NCBI GenBank assembly: GCA_027574665.1 | Contig: CM050657.1 | Location: 23,352,700 to 23,416,699 of the forward strand | From: Rhynochetos jubatus | Taxonomy: Eukaryota; Chordata; Aves; Eurypygiformes; Rhynochetidae | Reading direction: 5' to 3' | DNA length: 64,000 nucleotides | Shown here: positions 36,001 to 48,485 of the stretch, one piece after another | Layout of the letters: every line of letters begins with the position of its first letter | Position numbering within the stretch: position 1 is the stretch's first letter | The notes under the pieces: model-generated | Database searches by the model: none | The model's input: only the letters and a program-made list of their open reading frames with translations | What the model was told of the DNA's origin: nothing | Position numbers and translations under genes: made by a program

Positions 36001-39000
36001 GGTCATGCCTTCAGCATAAGTGATCATGACATTCAAAATCACATCTGCAAGAAGCGCTACTAAATCAGACAGCGTCAATGGGGCAACCGTTCTGCCTCCT
36101 TCCAGATACCTCACCACAGCCAGGCATTTCCCTCCATTTGCTGTTTTCAGAGGAGGTTTCCTGCTAAGTGCTTAAAAAAAGCAAAATGTCATTTTAAATA
36201 ACATTTCTAGTGCAAATACTGCACAAACATAGCTTTCCCTGTAAGTTTTCACAGTTCTTTTCAGCAATCTAACCACAAGGAATTGAATATACGGCTTTAA
36301 CCTCTGCTAAGTATGGTTCTTATACTTATTGACAGCTGGTGTTGATCATTTGAACTGGAAAACTTGCAGGAAGGAAGCACCTGAGTTCAGCTCTGAGTGT
36401 TCTCCAAAGTATCCAGGAGTGTTTTATGATACCGTTCAATGTCTTTAATCAAGTAGTTCATTACTGGCTGGCAGAAACTCTTTGTTGCTGTGAACTCGCT
36501 CAGCACAAAGTTATTTTGTTCATAGCACTGCCGTTTCCTTTTCAAATTTGTAAGGTTACTGTGCATCAATCTCCTGCTGCTCTAAGTTTGGCAGTCTTTT
36601 CTCTAAGCTTTTATTTTCCTAAAGGTGACTGCTTTAATGGGTCTCAAGTCTTTTATTTCTCAGGACTGGCTTTTCTTCTCCATTCCTAATGATTTCAGAC
36701 CACCTACATTTTCTGTAAGCCTTCCATACACTGCTGAATTTTTATCAGAAAATTTGTAGCAAGATTTTTTTTCAAAGGCCACCTCCCAGCAAGTCCTCGC
36801 TCAAGCCCACCACAGTAATGCAGACATTTCAGGATACACCACATACGTGTTTTCACAGATAGACGCCCCTTTCCACCTGTAAATTGAACCTAGCAAGTAT
36901 CTGTATAGTTTGCTTGCTCAGTACCAAAGTTATTCCATGCTGCTTCTTAGCAGGGACTATTTGTTCCAGTTAAATACAACGTTAAACAGATCTTTGCAAC
37001 ATCCAGTTGGCTAAGGATACGCGTGAGGCTGCATCCTGTGTGCCTGTAAAGGACACTAGAAGTCTAACCTCAGCTATCTCTGTGCTGTTGAAGTACAGTA
37101 CTAAGAACTGACAAAAAAATCCTTTACCTCTATAGCTGACATTTTGTTGCATATTACTGAACAAATCACACTAGCTCCCTCCATGTGTTTTCCAAGATAT
37201 GACACCAGAATACGGCTATTTCATAAGAACACTGCAAGAACCAAATACTAGCCATCCCTTCACCTTCTCAGACTCCTCATTGCCTCCCAGCTCTCTCACT
37301 CTACCAGCGCTCCCCATCTTACCCACCTATAGGTTAAATACCTCGGATAACTATATGCCTATAGACCTTCCCTGAACTCATATGGAAACAAAACACTTTC
37401 CTTAGTGGTTAGAACCCTATAGTAGTGGTCAGCAAGAGCTATTTCAGAGTCAAAATATTACATATCTGTATCATATGACGTATGACATAATATACAGAAT
37501 GAGAAATGCATTTAAAACTGGCCTCAGGGAAGGAAATTTAAAAGACAGTGGTGAGCGATGGGCATGCATTTTATGGCTACCTGCTTTGCAACAGGATAAA
37601 ATTTTTTAAAAACACTGGTGGGAGGAGACTGATGGACCAGCCACCAAAACCAACCACCTACACCAAAGTATTTTCTGCTGATTTTTTTTAAAAGTTCTAA
37701 TTTGCTGTTAATTCTATGTCATTTGCCTCCTCAACTCCCAGTTAAATCCCTAATTGCAAATAACCATAGCAGAAGTGGTTGGAAAGGCATGGAATGCCTA
37801 ACTCCTTTGTCTATCTTTCTTCATCACCAAGGACAACTGTCCCTGGTACAAGCTTTCATGCCTTCCTTGCATTTCTTGATACAAAATTTTTAAGAAACAC
37901 CACTGAAATGGTCTGTCAGAAATGGGCATCAAATAGCCTCTTTCATTACAGCCTTAAATGAACTTGTAGCGTAAGTATGAAGATAAGCACTTTACGCTCA
38001 TGACTCTCACACAGCAAGAACACAGAGCAATACATGCCTCCCCACATTCCAAATATCTCTGCTAACACACTTCACTTGGCATTTTCCACCACGTGGGCAG
38101 GTTTCACAAGAAGCCACATGCAGAGTAGAAGTTGTACCACTACCTGGGAAAAGCGTTTAAAGGAACAAAGGGTTAGTACGTGTTCAAATTCCTTAGAGCT
38201 GAACAATTCAGACCGTAAAATGTTGTTCCTTTGAAAATCTTGCCTCTGCCTTGCCCTTGACAAATGGAGCCCTAATACACAGCAACATTAGCAGTACAGA
38301 ATTTTTCTGTTCTGAAGAGGTATTTCCGTGTGGCCTCACTGCCCTCTGAATTCAGGCACAGAGGAAAACACCAGATATGGGTTGGCAGCCTCACACAGCT
38401 TGCTGCTGAAGCATGACCCAACGACCACAACCAATACTCACAGTCCCTGCCAGCCAGCCACACAGCACCGCACACGTTTGTAGAACAGGTAAGACATCAT
38501 TTCCAGAAGCCCCAAGGGGCGTTGGGATCATGGACCTTACCAGTGTGAGCAAATGCATCTTGTACGCTTCGATATTGTGGTAAATGAAAGAATCCTCCTT
38601 ATGCTATTAGAGCTCTGAACATTCCGCTGGCTGACACAGGAAGTGGACAGAGGAGACGAGAGAGCTAAGAGGAAATCTCTCCACTGAGGCAGGGCATCAA
38701 CTCTCGAGCTTCTGCCCGTCCTTCAGGAAACCCATCCCACAGCTCATCGGCACCTTTCAGATCCAGACCAGGGGAAACGCGCTGCTACTCCGCAAGCAAG
38801 ATGACCACGCTCCAGCGAAGGCCTTGCAGCACTGGGATGTGCTCCATATCCATGGAGATACAGATCTGTAGTCAGTGGGGCTGGACAGAGTCTAACCAAT
38901 TCTGATCCAACAGAAATCTTCCCTCCCTCATGTTACCCTTTTCCCAATACTTGTCCCCATTCAAGACCCTTGATCTGCTGGAGGTGTCCAGGGAATACAG

Positions 39001-39026
39001 ACCAGCTTTAAAACATAGACATAAAG
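33045..39026. other. AT-rich intron stretch, no gene seen
   Basis: Frames of up to 111 codons (33311-33646 minus, with a hydrophobic amino half of its translation) lack homology I can name. A short (CA)n run is at 34631-34644. Somewhat GC-richer DNA at 38640-38830 is unassigned. Confidence 0.45.
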
Positions 39027-39107
39027 AGAAAAAAAAACCCACACAAAACAACCAAAAACCAACCAGCCACACGCAAAAAAAGCTTCACACAAACCAAAAC
39101 CCAAAGC
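39027..39107. repeat. A/C-rich low-complexity tract
   Basis: About 80 bp almost free of T on the plus strand, with AAAAAAACCC, ACACAAAACA and CCAAAAACCAACC segments. It is purine/pyrimidine-biased simple sequence with no clear repeat unit. Confidence 0.7.
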
Positions 39108-42100
39108 TAAGAGGTCTCAAACGTTATAAGGAAGGGTGAAAAAACTCTGTCTCTGTAGCTGGCACCAAGAAGCAGCCAGGACTCCTACCAATATGGAAGA
39201 CAATTAGATTCCAGCAGACAAACCAGAAAGCAAGGATTCTGATTGCTGATGCTGCAGAGCATGGCTGGCCTGCATTAGGTTAAGTAAGCTGGAAGCAAGC
39301 CAGTGTCATTGAACAAATGGCATGGCACATTCCAGAGGAATCCGAGATTACTAATATCTTAAAGGTGACCTTTCACACATGCTATCCCAGCAAAGCAGGC
39401 AATTCTCTTGGCTGTAATGGACAAAATCAGCAGAGGCCAGTCTCTTGAAGTTACGCACTTTACATACAAATAGGATTTAAAATAAAAGTATTATAATAAT
39501 TGACTGCACCTCATTTGAGCAAAGTACTCTAAGTGCTTTATTGGTTTATTTCACCCCTTCCCCTGTTTTAAAGAAAACATAATCTAACTTTCCATTACTC
39601 ATTATCATCCCAGCCAGGCAGCAAGCTAAAAGAGTACTCTAATTTTTAGCCATACTGTCTATTAAAAAATGTAAACCATTTCCTAAAAGGGCAGATACAT
39701 TAATTAAGGCTGCCTCAAGATAAATAAAAATTAGTAGGAGTGCTCTGCTTTCCTGAATGAGTTTTCCATAGATTATTTATAATTGAATGAAACCAATTAC
39801 AGCATTTGTAACAGAAACTCTAAGTTAAACAGTTCCACCTTTGCAGAGCCTGAAGAGCATAGCCCATGAACAGAAAAAGGTCTCCATGTTCGTACGAAGG
39901 GAAAGGAGAAGGTATTTTCTTCTCTCAAAATCTCCCTGTAGGTCAAAACCAGTAAAGGCACTGGGTACAAGTCCCATCAGCAAGGCCCAAAAGGGCCTCT
40001 GTAATTGAGAATCAGGCCTCAGATTCCGAGAAGCCATCTCACAGCCGGAAATCCTGAAGCTGTAGATTGAACTCCTTTCCGCTTCTTTGGAGAAGGAAAT
40101 ACAGCTTAATTAGGCTCAATTTTCTAAATAGTGGTTATCCTCTGTAACTAATCAGTAAAGTTTTAAATCAGTATCAGACTAAATGCTTGCTCAAATAGTG
40201 GAACATGCTCAGTCTTCAAAATATAATCTTACCCTGCTGACAACTGATAAAGCTGGAATACTGAGGGTAACACACACCGGCGTATAGTTTTTATTCTCCA
40301 ACAGAAAACATCCTTCGCTCTCCCACAGAGCAGTCCCTAAAAGGGGACACAATCTTTTTTGTGCAGAGATTTTGCTAGTGAGAGAAAACAAAGAGAACTT
40401 TGGGGAAATAAGAATTAATGTCATTTCAAACACAACAGCGCTTTCTGATTTCATTCTGAACAGAAGAAGGAAAATGTTTAACATCACTGCTAGGGAACTG
40501 AGAAAGACCTGAATAAAATGATTTGAATACCCATTAAAGAAAATCCTCAGCCTGAAAGACACTTCAGAGAGAATTCTACTTCCACATCATCTAAAAGCAA
40601 TACACTCATTGATCTCCTCTGTAATTATCTGATAGTCACCTGGATTAAGAATTTTACCCCATCAGTAAGCTAAGCAAGTGCACATCGATTACAAGGCTGA
40701 CAAATGCGATGCAGAATTACGTTTTAGCATTTTGTAACGTGCTGTACATATTGCAGGAAATATCAGTCAGACCATTTTTGCTGCCAGTAGTCAGAAAGCT
40801 TAACTTTATTCCTAATTAGTTCTGTGTAATCTGTAACGAAGCCATGTGATTATTTAAGAGTTACCCATCTAGCTAATATATATAATAGTCCTTTGACTTT
40901 CATTCCCCTTCTGGACTCACATACAAATAGCATCTGAGTGAAAACCAGTGCGGATGCAAGAAGACGGTTCATTATGCGCCCCAGGTTTAGCACTGCTCTG
41001 TGGGATACGTTGGGACACTACCAACTAGGCAACAGCTCGATGAAGACCTGCTGTTCGGCAATGCATCTAGGCTCTAATGCCTACTGTGCGTTCTCCAAGA
41101 ACCTGACAAATCTTTCCTTAGTTTTTCATGTTTATCCTCGGATATCCATAAGTTAGCAGACACAAGTGTCATTGATGGAAAAGGAAAGGAGAAGCTAAGG
41201 CAATGTGAACTGAGATAACTACAAATATCAAATGAAAATTTTACCAGATTGCTAGAAGTGGTGGTTGTTTTTATAATCTACGTATTATACTGACTGTGTA
41301 ATAAAGTTGCTGGCCCTGTCAAGTGTTCTAAACTGAGGAGAGCTGTGATATGATATATCTTGGAAGGTTACAAACATACAGGCATTTTTTTTCTAGTAAT
41401 ATACTTCCTTATTTCAGAATACCCTCTGGCATAGCTTCTTTCTGTAGAATATTTCAAGTTTTTTTTCTTTTACATAATGTGGTGATCAGAGTTCAGCACA
41501 GGAATTAAATTCTTATATCTGTGTATTTCCTTCTCATTTGTTCTCTTCAAGAATTCCTTTATTTTCAAGACTGGCAGATCCAGCTGCAATATTTTAGTTT
41601 AGTCTTTACCCTGTTTAAGGCCACACTACTACAGTTTTTTCCACTGACAGTCATGTTGAACTTCATCCAAATGTAGTCAGCTGCACCATTAGTCATTTCA
41701 ACGATAACAGGTCTAATCTTGAACACCTTGAGAGAACACCTGCCAGTCATACACTGCTATTATTTATGAGACAGTTCTACCATCCTAGTCCGTTCATCCA
41801 TAATGTACCACTTACAAAAATGGATCCGCTTTAAGCGTATTTTTATCCTTTACTTACATAAATCCTGTCAAGTAAGTTTGATCTTTTTCATCCTCTTTTT
41901 CCAACTTTTGTATGACAGGTGTACTCAGTGTAGAGCAGTAAGCAGCACTACCTTCCTGATGTCTCAGACAACACAAAAATAAAGAGACTGTAAGGTTATG
42001 ATACAGTTAATGTCTTTGCCTTCTGAAACCCATTCCTTCAACCCCTTACACCGATTCCTGTGAAATGTCTGCACACACTACAAATACTCACATGCTAGGG

Positions 42101-42412
42101 GAAAACTGCTCCCTCGAGTTACAGAATCTAATATGTTAGAGTATGAAAACACATTGTTGATTTTTAGAAAATCCTGCAGACAAGACAGAGCTATCTGCTT
42201 TACAGGGTTGCTTCTCTAGGAACAAACTTTCACCCCCCTTTCATTTCAAAGCAGAATCTACTGAACCCCATCATAATTATCTGTAATGTTTTCATGGCCT
42301 ATTAAACAAAGATCAAGACTAAAAACTGATGCAAAGACAACACCACCTTGTTTAAGTGTTTGTTCATCAAACAATGAAAGTGATAAATGGGAGTAGAGAA
42401 TAATTAGAGAGC
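39108..42412. other. AT-rich intron stretch immediately downstream of the exon
   Basis: The block 39480-39800 is rich in ATTA and TTAATTAA-type motifs and is a possible conserved element. The 117-codon frame at 40209-40562 (minus) and smaller frames are not recognised. No repeat family was identified. Confidence 0.45.
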
Positions 42413-42418
42413 ACTTAC
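42413..42418 (-). other. Splice donor GTAAGT of the glypican exon
   Basis: On the minus strand the coding sequence GCT ACA is followed by GTAAGT, the vertebrate donor consensus. Read-through would add only four residues before a TAA, which supports exon termination here. Confidence 0.88.
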
Positions 42419-43113
42419 TGTAGCAGAGAGCTGTGGTCCATTCAGCTGCGCATGCAGGATGGCTTCATTGATGGAGTTCCGAATTCCCGTCAGTGCTATT
42501 TCCAGATCGTGTGAGGCAGCCATTTCATTAGTCAGATATTCCAGCGTGGAGATATACTCCCTCCATTGTGCATCCAGCTCCGACACACTGGCCAAACAGC
42601 CCCTCATTACATTGAGACAGTATCCAACACAGGGCCTGATTAGCGTCAGGCCCTGGCAATGCGGGCAGTACTGCATCTTCACTAGAGCTTTACTACATTC
42701 CTTCGTGAGAGCTGCATGTTCAGTAGTATTTATCACTTCGATGCCCAGATTGAGGGCCTGGCTGAGCATCCTACTTGCCCAAAGAGATTTTGACAGCTCC
42801 GTAACCATGTTTTTAGAATAGCGTCCAAAAGGATTTATGTCTTGCCTTGTAAGCCGTAGACATTCTGTGTAGTCCTCTGATAAATCTGTAATTCCTGGGT
42901 TTATTAGCCGACTATACACCAGAGGAAAGAGACTGTCAAAGAACCGCAATACTGCACTTTCCACCGTAGTCTCTGTGCCCAGAATGTAGAGAGAGATGTC
43001 TGTAAAAAGTTCTTTAACAGGCTCTGCTGCTTCTTTTGCCATCGGTCTGTAAGCTGTCTCAAACAGGGAACTTGTGCGGTTTTCAGCAAAGCGAAGCAAA
43101 GACTCAAAGGCCT
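42419..43113 (-). CDS. GPC5: Internal exon of a glypican core protein, best match GPC5 (probably exon 3)
   Basis: Glypicans are heparan-sulfate proteoglycans, GPI-anchored to the outer cell surface, that modulate Wnt, Hedgehog, FGF and BMP signalling. This exon encodes 231 complete codons of the alpha-helical core. Counting from the first full codon, N-glycosylation sequons are NRT at 11-13 and NTT at 128-130, LFTDISLYILG is at 35-45, FFDSLFPLVY is at 57-66, and QALNLGIEVINTT is at 118-130. Seven cysteines (84, 139, 149, 152, 161, 165, 172) lie in the family's conserved cysteine block. MQYCPHCQGL and GYCLNVMRGC resemble remembered GPC5 more than GPC3, which has WYCSYCQGL and a different following segment. 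The minus-strand acceptor is a pyrimidine run ending TTTTTTTAG before 43113, and the donor is ACA|GTAAGT at 42419/42418. The exon opens with the last two bases of a split codon and ends on a codon boundary. There is no stop or frameshift, so it looks functional. The signal peptide, glycosaminoglycan-attachment and GPI regions would lie in exons outside the window. Glypican identity is very secure. The choice of GPC5 over GPC3 is inference. Confidence 0.9.
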
Positions 43114-43141
43114 CTAAAAAAAGGGGCAGGAGAGAGAAAGA
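43114..43141 (-). other. Splice acceptor and polypyrimidine tract of the glypican exon
   Basis: Read on the minus strand, about 25 nearly pure pyrimidines (CTTTCTCTCTCC, then a short C run and seven T) run into AG at 43115-43114. A second AG lies two bases further in (43113-43112). Using it would shift the frame by two, so the first AG is preferred, provided the preceding exon supplies one base to the split codon, as for a GAG glutamate. Confidence 0.85.
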
Positions 43142-44390
43142 ACTAGAGGTTAATAGCAGGCACCCAACCTCTCAGTCACAGGACTCAAACGTCCTGAACA
43201 GAAGCATCAATGGTTGTATGAAATTTGCAATACGAATACACTAATAGTTAATCCAGCTTTCATCAGCAATATGATTAAAGAGACACCAAAACATTACATT
43301 TATATAATAAAGGCAACACACAATGCACAAACCTTTTTAAAGTAACAGTGACTGTATTCTTACTAGCTAAACCCCGACCCAAACTCAAGAGATGAAGGAA
43401 GGCCTCCCACAGACTCCAGTAAGCACAGACAGGGTACACCCACGATGACTTTTTTAACCGACACTGCATTTGGGCAGTTTAACCACATGCATTTCCAAAA
43501 CATCCCTCTACATACAAGTAACACTGCTTTCCAGTACACAGGGAAGACTGCAACATTCTCGATGTTCCTACAGAGCTCCAGGAAAAAATACCTGAATAGG
43601 CAAAATTATTTACGTGACGCAAGTCTAACTGTGAAGCAGAAGAGTACCTGCTAACAGGAGCTGTCTAATACACCAACTGCCCTGAACCAAATAAGTTATA
43701 TCCACACTTAAAAGGGTGAAAATTCATATTCAAACTACTTGTAAAGCTAGAAGACTTTGCTGAATCTTGATATTAAGGTCAGTGAATAACATCTGCCCAC
43801 AGAATGCAGATCCTCATTCATTGGCTGCACTTTTCATCTGTAACTGCCTGAAATGTCATAATTTAATAGTTCATGAAAGCAGTATCTTGATAACATAACA
43901 GCTTAAGGTTGTATTAGCTTTTCATCCCAAGTGATCTGCTATGAAATCTTGCATCAAGAATGGAAAAAGCATAAGCCGTTCATGTCCTACAATCAGTCTA
44001 GATTGGTAAAACACACGCTTGTGCAGATTTGGAGAGCTGACAAGCAGAGGAAGTACATGGTAGAACGAAGGACTCAGCTGAAATACAAACAGCAATGTAG
44101 ATAAGCTGCTGGACAGCAGCTCCATGAAAGCCTTTGAGATAACCGCACGCTACAGCAGCTGAAGCTGTTGTTTCACAGGGCTGTGAGTGCCTGACTGAGG
44201 CACTTCCTGTGAAGTACAACCAGGGATGAAGGGAAGATACAGGGCAACTCAATTCTCTCCCTGTTAACATCAGCAAAGTCTGGTCACCAGCCAGTGGTTG
44301 GGCAGGACTTGATGTCAAGTCTGCTAGGAACCAAAATGAAAAAGCCAGGAAAGCAGTACCTCCTTTCACTACACCATTTTTGAGTGGCCT
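43142..44390. other. Intron stretch upstream of the exon, nothing recognised
   Basis: Ordinary sequence. The 123-codon frame at 43998-44369 (minus) is serine- and alanine-rich without a domain. No branch-point motif was assigned with confidence. Confidence 0.4.
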
Positions 44391-44404
44391 AAAAAAAAAA
44401 AAAA
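44391..44404. repeat. Poly-A tract, 14 A
   Basis: An uninterrupted A14 followed by TTTAGG. It could be an old retroposon tail, but no element body was recognised to its left. Confidence 0.8.
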
Positions 44405-47400
44405 TTTAGGAGTACCATGGTTAACACATTTCAAACTGCAAAACACCCAAAACACAGATTGGGGTGCTAGAACTCAGCGAAAGGGGCAAGGAAGTGCTCA
44501 GTCCCCAAGATTATTTTTATGACACAGAAGGCAGTAATTCATGCCATTCCCACTGCTTTGTTTGGAAGCTCTACAACAAAAAGCCTCTGACATAAATCAT
44601 TCTTGCACTCCTCTGGATGGCGAGTAGTTCCAGTCAAGGCAGGAGACCTATCCCTTTATACCTCCTGAGGACTGGCCGATAATGGGGTTTCAGTCTAATC
44701 CTACCGTACATTCATCAGAACGTCACCATTCACTGCAGTGTGACACGAACCGAAGTCGCTCAGAGATCCGCTCAGCAAAGGAGCAGATACAATACTGCAC
44801 AAGTCAAGATTAGCATACGCTGGCAAGGTTTTGTAGAAAAGCCTGCTCAGCGCCTTCCTCTATTACATCTCCCTGGGCAACTAACTTGCTTGTTATGATA
44901 AGCATTACAATCCCTTTTCCACAAAGGGTGATTTAACTAGACAGATAATACAACATATCTCATTGTACATTAAATCATCAGTATTTTACACACACACGCT
45001 CTATCCTTCTGCTGGAGAATCACTTCAGCATTCCCACTGCTATTACAGCAGCTAATACTCTGGAAGTTCTTATAAAATCCTAGAAATTAAAAATTCAGAT
45101 ACACTTCAGTTGAAAAAGAGGAAAGTTCATTCTCAGGAGGAGAAACACCTTGCCAAGTTTCATACTGAAGCAGACTTTCACAGCTGAAAAAAACGATGAA
45201 AGTTGGATTTGTGATGGAAGTACTGAGACAACCTGAACTCTAGTGCAGTTACTGGGGCAGTAGCACACAGCTAAGCTTGTTTGCCACGACTCCTACGTGT
45301 TTATTTCTAGAGCAACCCTAAACACCATTTCTGTTTACCATACTAAAAAGGCAATTGAAATACTCAAACATGAAAACAGTGTTCGAAATTGCCTCCTTCA
45401 ACTGCGCGTGCTCGCTCTCTCTCTCAAGGATATTCAGCTTATCATTAGATTATGGGAGCAGGGCCCGTCTCCTGCAATGCCAACAGAGCATAATGCTGTT
45501 GCTTTACCTTCCACACCCATAAAGGCATCATCCTCCTTATCTGAAAACAAAATGAAATGCATTTCTGACTGGGCAGGTATCCTTATAGTCCTAAGAAATA
45601 ACAGCACCAGTGGAAGATTAGAGCAAAACGGTCAATGGCAACATACATCCCAAGAAAATAGATTTCAGGAGCTTCCTGGGATACCAGGCTGTAGACTAGA
45701 AAACATGTAGCACTTTTTCAAACCTTAACTCTGAAAATTCTGCATTATTCTGAGACAAGTATGAAAACAAAATATTTAATACTGTCATTCATTTTACACT
45801 GTATGAGAGAAAATTGTGATGGTATATAGCTTCATTCCTCCTGCAATAACATCAGAAGTATGGTACAAAAATATACTTCTGCTGATTGCAGATGTGCTGC
45901 AAACACCCGTAAGGCATCATTTGCTTCCTTATCACCACTGGTCAGACAAAAAATGGCTCATGCTTGCAGGCACTCTAGCAATTACGTCCAAGAAGGAAAC
46001 ATGCAGGTCTTTTTTCATTGTTATAGGGCATTAAGAGATATCTGAGACAATCAAATTACTGGATCAGCTGGCTGTTCTTAGACCTTTAAGTAGAAATAAC
46101 AGGGCTTCATGTAACAATGTACAGCTTGCATTCTGGTTGTACAGAGCAGGCAACCTTAGCATCTTGTTTTAAAGTGATTAATGATATGCTTTTAATGCAC
46201 CCTGTATGGTATTTTGTACGGAGTTTCTAAATCTCAGGGAAGGTTTACCACTACCCGAAAACCCGAGTGCTGGTCTGTGCAGTCAAACACAGCACGCTTT
46301 ACCCATTTATGAACTCACAAAAAGGTGAATTTTAAGCCTAAGCACACACATTGGCAGAAACTTTTGATCATCTTTCACAATCTTTGGCTTCAACCTCTCC
46401 ATCAGCAGCCTACAACGTTCTATAAATTGCAAATATATTGATTCTGAACAGAAGTAGGTCATAATTCATGCAGAATTTGATGGAAACATTATGTATTTTT
46501 TTCTCTCCCTTTAACATTAAACAAGGTTTGTTCTCGTGTTCTTCAAAAGCCCCTTTTTTAAGACTACAGGTACAGCAAAACAACAGCCAACTTTGGATTT
46601 TGAACTAACACACTGGTAACTACTTAATGAAAGTCAGGTAACATCCCCTTCCACAGGGAGAATTTTGTTCAACCTGTTTATTATGCGTCACAACGTGTTT
46701 GACACCACCACCGATGCGTCTGCGACAGTCAAAGACAGCTGATCAAATACAGCTCACCTCTGGAACCTTCATATCCCAACTGCTGGTGTCTGACAATTAG
46801 CTTCAGGAGACAAGCCCAGTTCTGACAGGATCCCGCACCGCCTTTACTGCTCCACCGGCAGCACGGAGCCTGCACGGCCAAGCGGCTCCCCAGTTTGCGT
46901 GCTGGGCTTCTAGCCTGGTTCCTCGCAGTCATATGCAAACTGTGTCATGCTCAGTCTAACACACACAGGTGGAGGAACGTTGCTCTGCACCTACAGCATC
47001 CATGCTTACTCATTATGAGCGTGGCACAGCTCGGCTTTGAGTGACAGCTTCCTTCTGACAGAAACACATCCACCCTGACACAGAGGATGTTTTACTTCTC
47101 CTAAACCAGCCAGCAGCTACATTCCATATACCTAATGCAGTAAAATTCACAAAGGATTCCTGGCTTGCCTCACACCAGCTTTTGTACCAGTGTACCACCA
47201 CTGACCTCTTCGGCAGAATTTAATTCTGATTTAAGCCCACTGTATGGCAGAAGAATCTGCAGAACTTAACTGTTTCTGCTAAAGTAAACTGCTAAAGCAT
47301 AGTGCTACAGGGAGAAACAGATACAGGAGGTATGTATCACCGCCCAATACTGGTGTGTCAGCATTTTCCAAAGATTTTCTCTATTTTTTTCACCACCTGG

Positions 47401-48199
47401 AGGTTTATTTGAGGAAAAAACAAGCAGGTTTTAAGGCATAGGAAAAATATGTAATACTAACTACATCTCTGACTAGTTCGTGTGACAAACACTGTCTAAA
47501 GCTAACTCACTTCAGCAGGAATAGCTCCTTGTGTTTTGAAATTGCTGTCATCACTATGTCAGTGAGGTCAGGCGCAGCAGCTCTCCAAGCCTGTGTCCAG
47601 GCCAGCACCCCTTCTCCTGCAGCCTTATCCTTAGGCCAAGAATCAAAGATGCAAAACCACTACACATCAATTTGCCACTCTTTCTGCCACAAAAATCTTT
47701 TTGCGTGTGTTCTGAGGAATTGCTTATGTTTCAGGCTCCCAGACACATGGAACAGAGCCCCAAGGAAAGACCCCAACAAAACGGTTCACTGAAGCACTGA
47801 GCAAGTCTGCGTGCACATGGCAGTATGACAGCTTGCATTCAGGACTGCCTTCATCTCACAAACCCCGGATTTCTTCCAGTGCAGGAAGGTCAGCAGATGT
47901 GGTTTTAGGGAATACACACAGATGGGATTTCACAAAAAAAATAAATCTGTATTGTCATATGATAGCCATACATAAAGTTCATTTGCTTCCCTCTCCTATA
48001 CCAGACCTTCACAAGACAGAGAGCCTTATTCCATAAGCAACTGTAGGGTTCAGATGGGAAGCATCAGGAGAGGCTAAGCAACTTCCAACTTTCTGGATTA
48101 TACATCAGCCCAAACCTCCACTCTTTTCAGAGGTCCAACAGAGGAATGCTAGCACAGGAGCCTTTACCCCCAGACAAAGTCCATCTGAGCACCAGACTC
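44405..48199. other. Intron stretch, no gene seen
   Basis: Contains a 137-codon frame at 45297-45710 whose translation has no recognisable domain and no flanking splice or promoter pattern. Other frames are 60-87 codons. No transposon was identified. Confidence 0.45.
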
Positions 48200-48485
48200 C
48201 TCCGCGCACACAGGACCACTTCCGCTGCGCAGTAGCTACCGCTGAGGTAGAGTGGGCCTACACGGTTTGAACCCCCACGTCTTCAAAGGCCAAAGCCATA
48301 GAGCTGAGTGCAAAGCACGACATGCGTGTGTGTGAGGGGAAAGGCACTGTCCTTGCCATGATGCCTCGGCGTGGCTCAAAGCTGGCACCTCGCCCACAGA
48401 ACTCGCAAGGCAAGACCACCCTGCTAATGCAACGGCTCCCCACTACTCTGATGCACTGCCGCAACGGAACGCCTGCTGAACTGAC
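48200..48485. other. Moderately CpG-rich patch
   Basis: About 280 bp with more CpG dinucleotides than its flanks (CTCCGCGCAC, GATGCCTCGGCGTGG). Overlapping frames of 62 (plus) and 101 (minus) codons have no domain. I cannot tell a small regulatory CpG cluster from an eroded insertion. Confidence 0.35.

Larger units (their letters stand above)
1..42418 (-). other. Downstream intron of the glypican gene (probably GPC5 intron 3), 5' portion
   Basis: All sequence left of the exon donor is intronic with respect to the glypican gene, because transcription is on the minus strand. No second glypican exon was recognised: I looked in particular for the CWNG-type motif of the next part of the protein and for splice-flanked coding blocks. 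Small exons of about 130 bp could escape visual reading. The sequence is AT-rich, with scattered old retroelements that are listed separately. Confidence 0.7.

Noticed and set aside
39195-39245. Minus-strand CWN codons, considered as part of the next glypican exon (CWNG motif)
   Set aside because: The following residue is not G and the flanking translation does not match glypicans. No splice sites frame it.
42459-42821. 120-codon open frame on the plus strand inside the glypican exon
   Set aside because: It is the antisense shadow of the glypican reading frame.
42904-43107. 67-codon minus-strand frame overlapping the glypican exon
   Set aside because: It is a shifted frame over the same exon. 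Only the 231-codon frame matches glypicans and is open across the whole exon.
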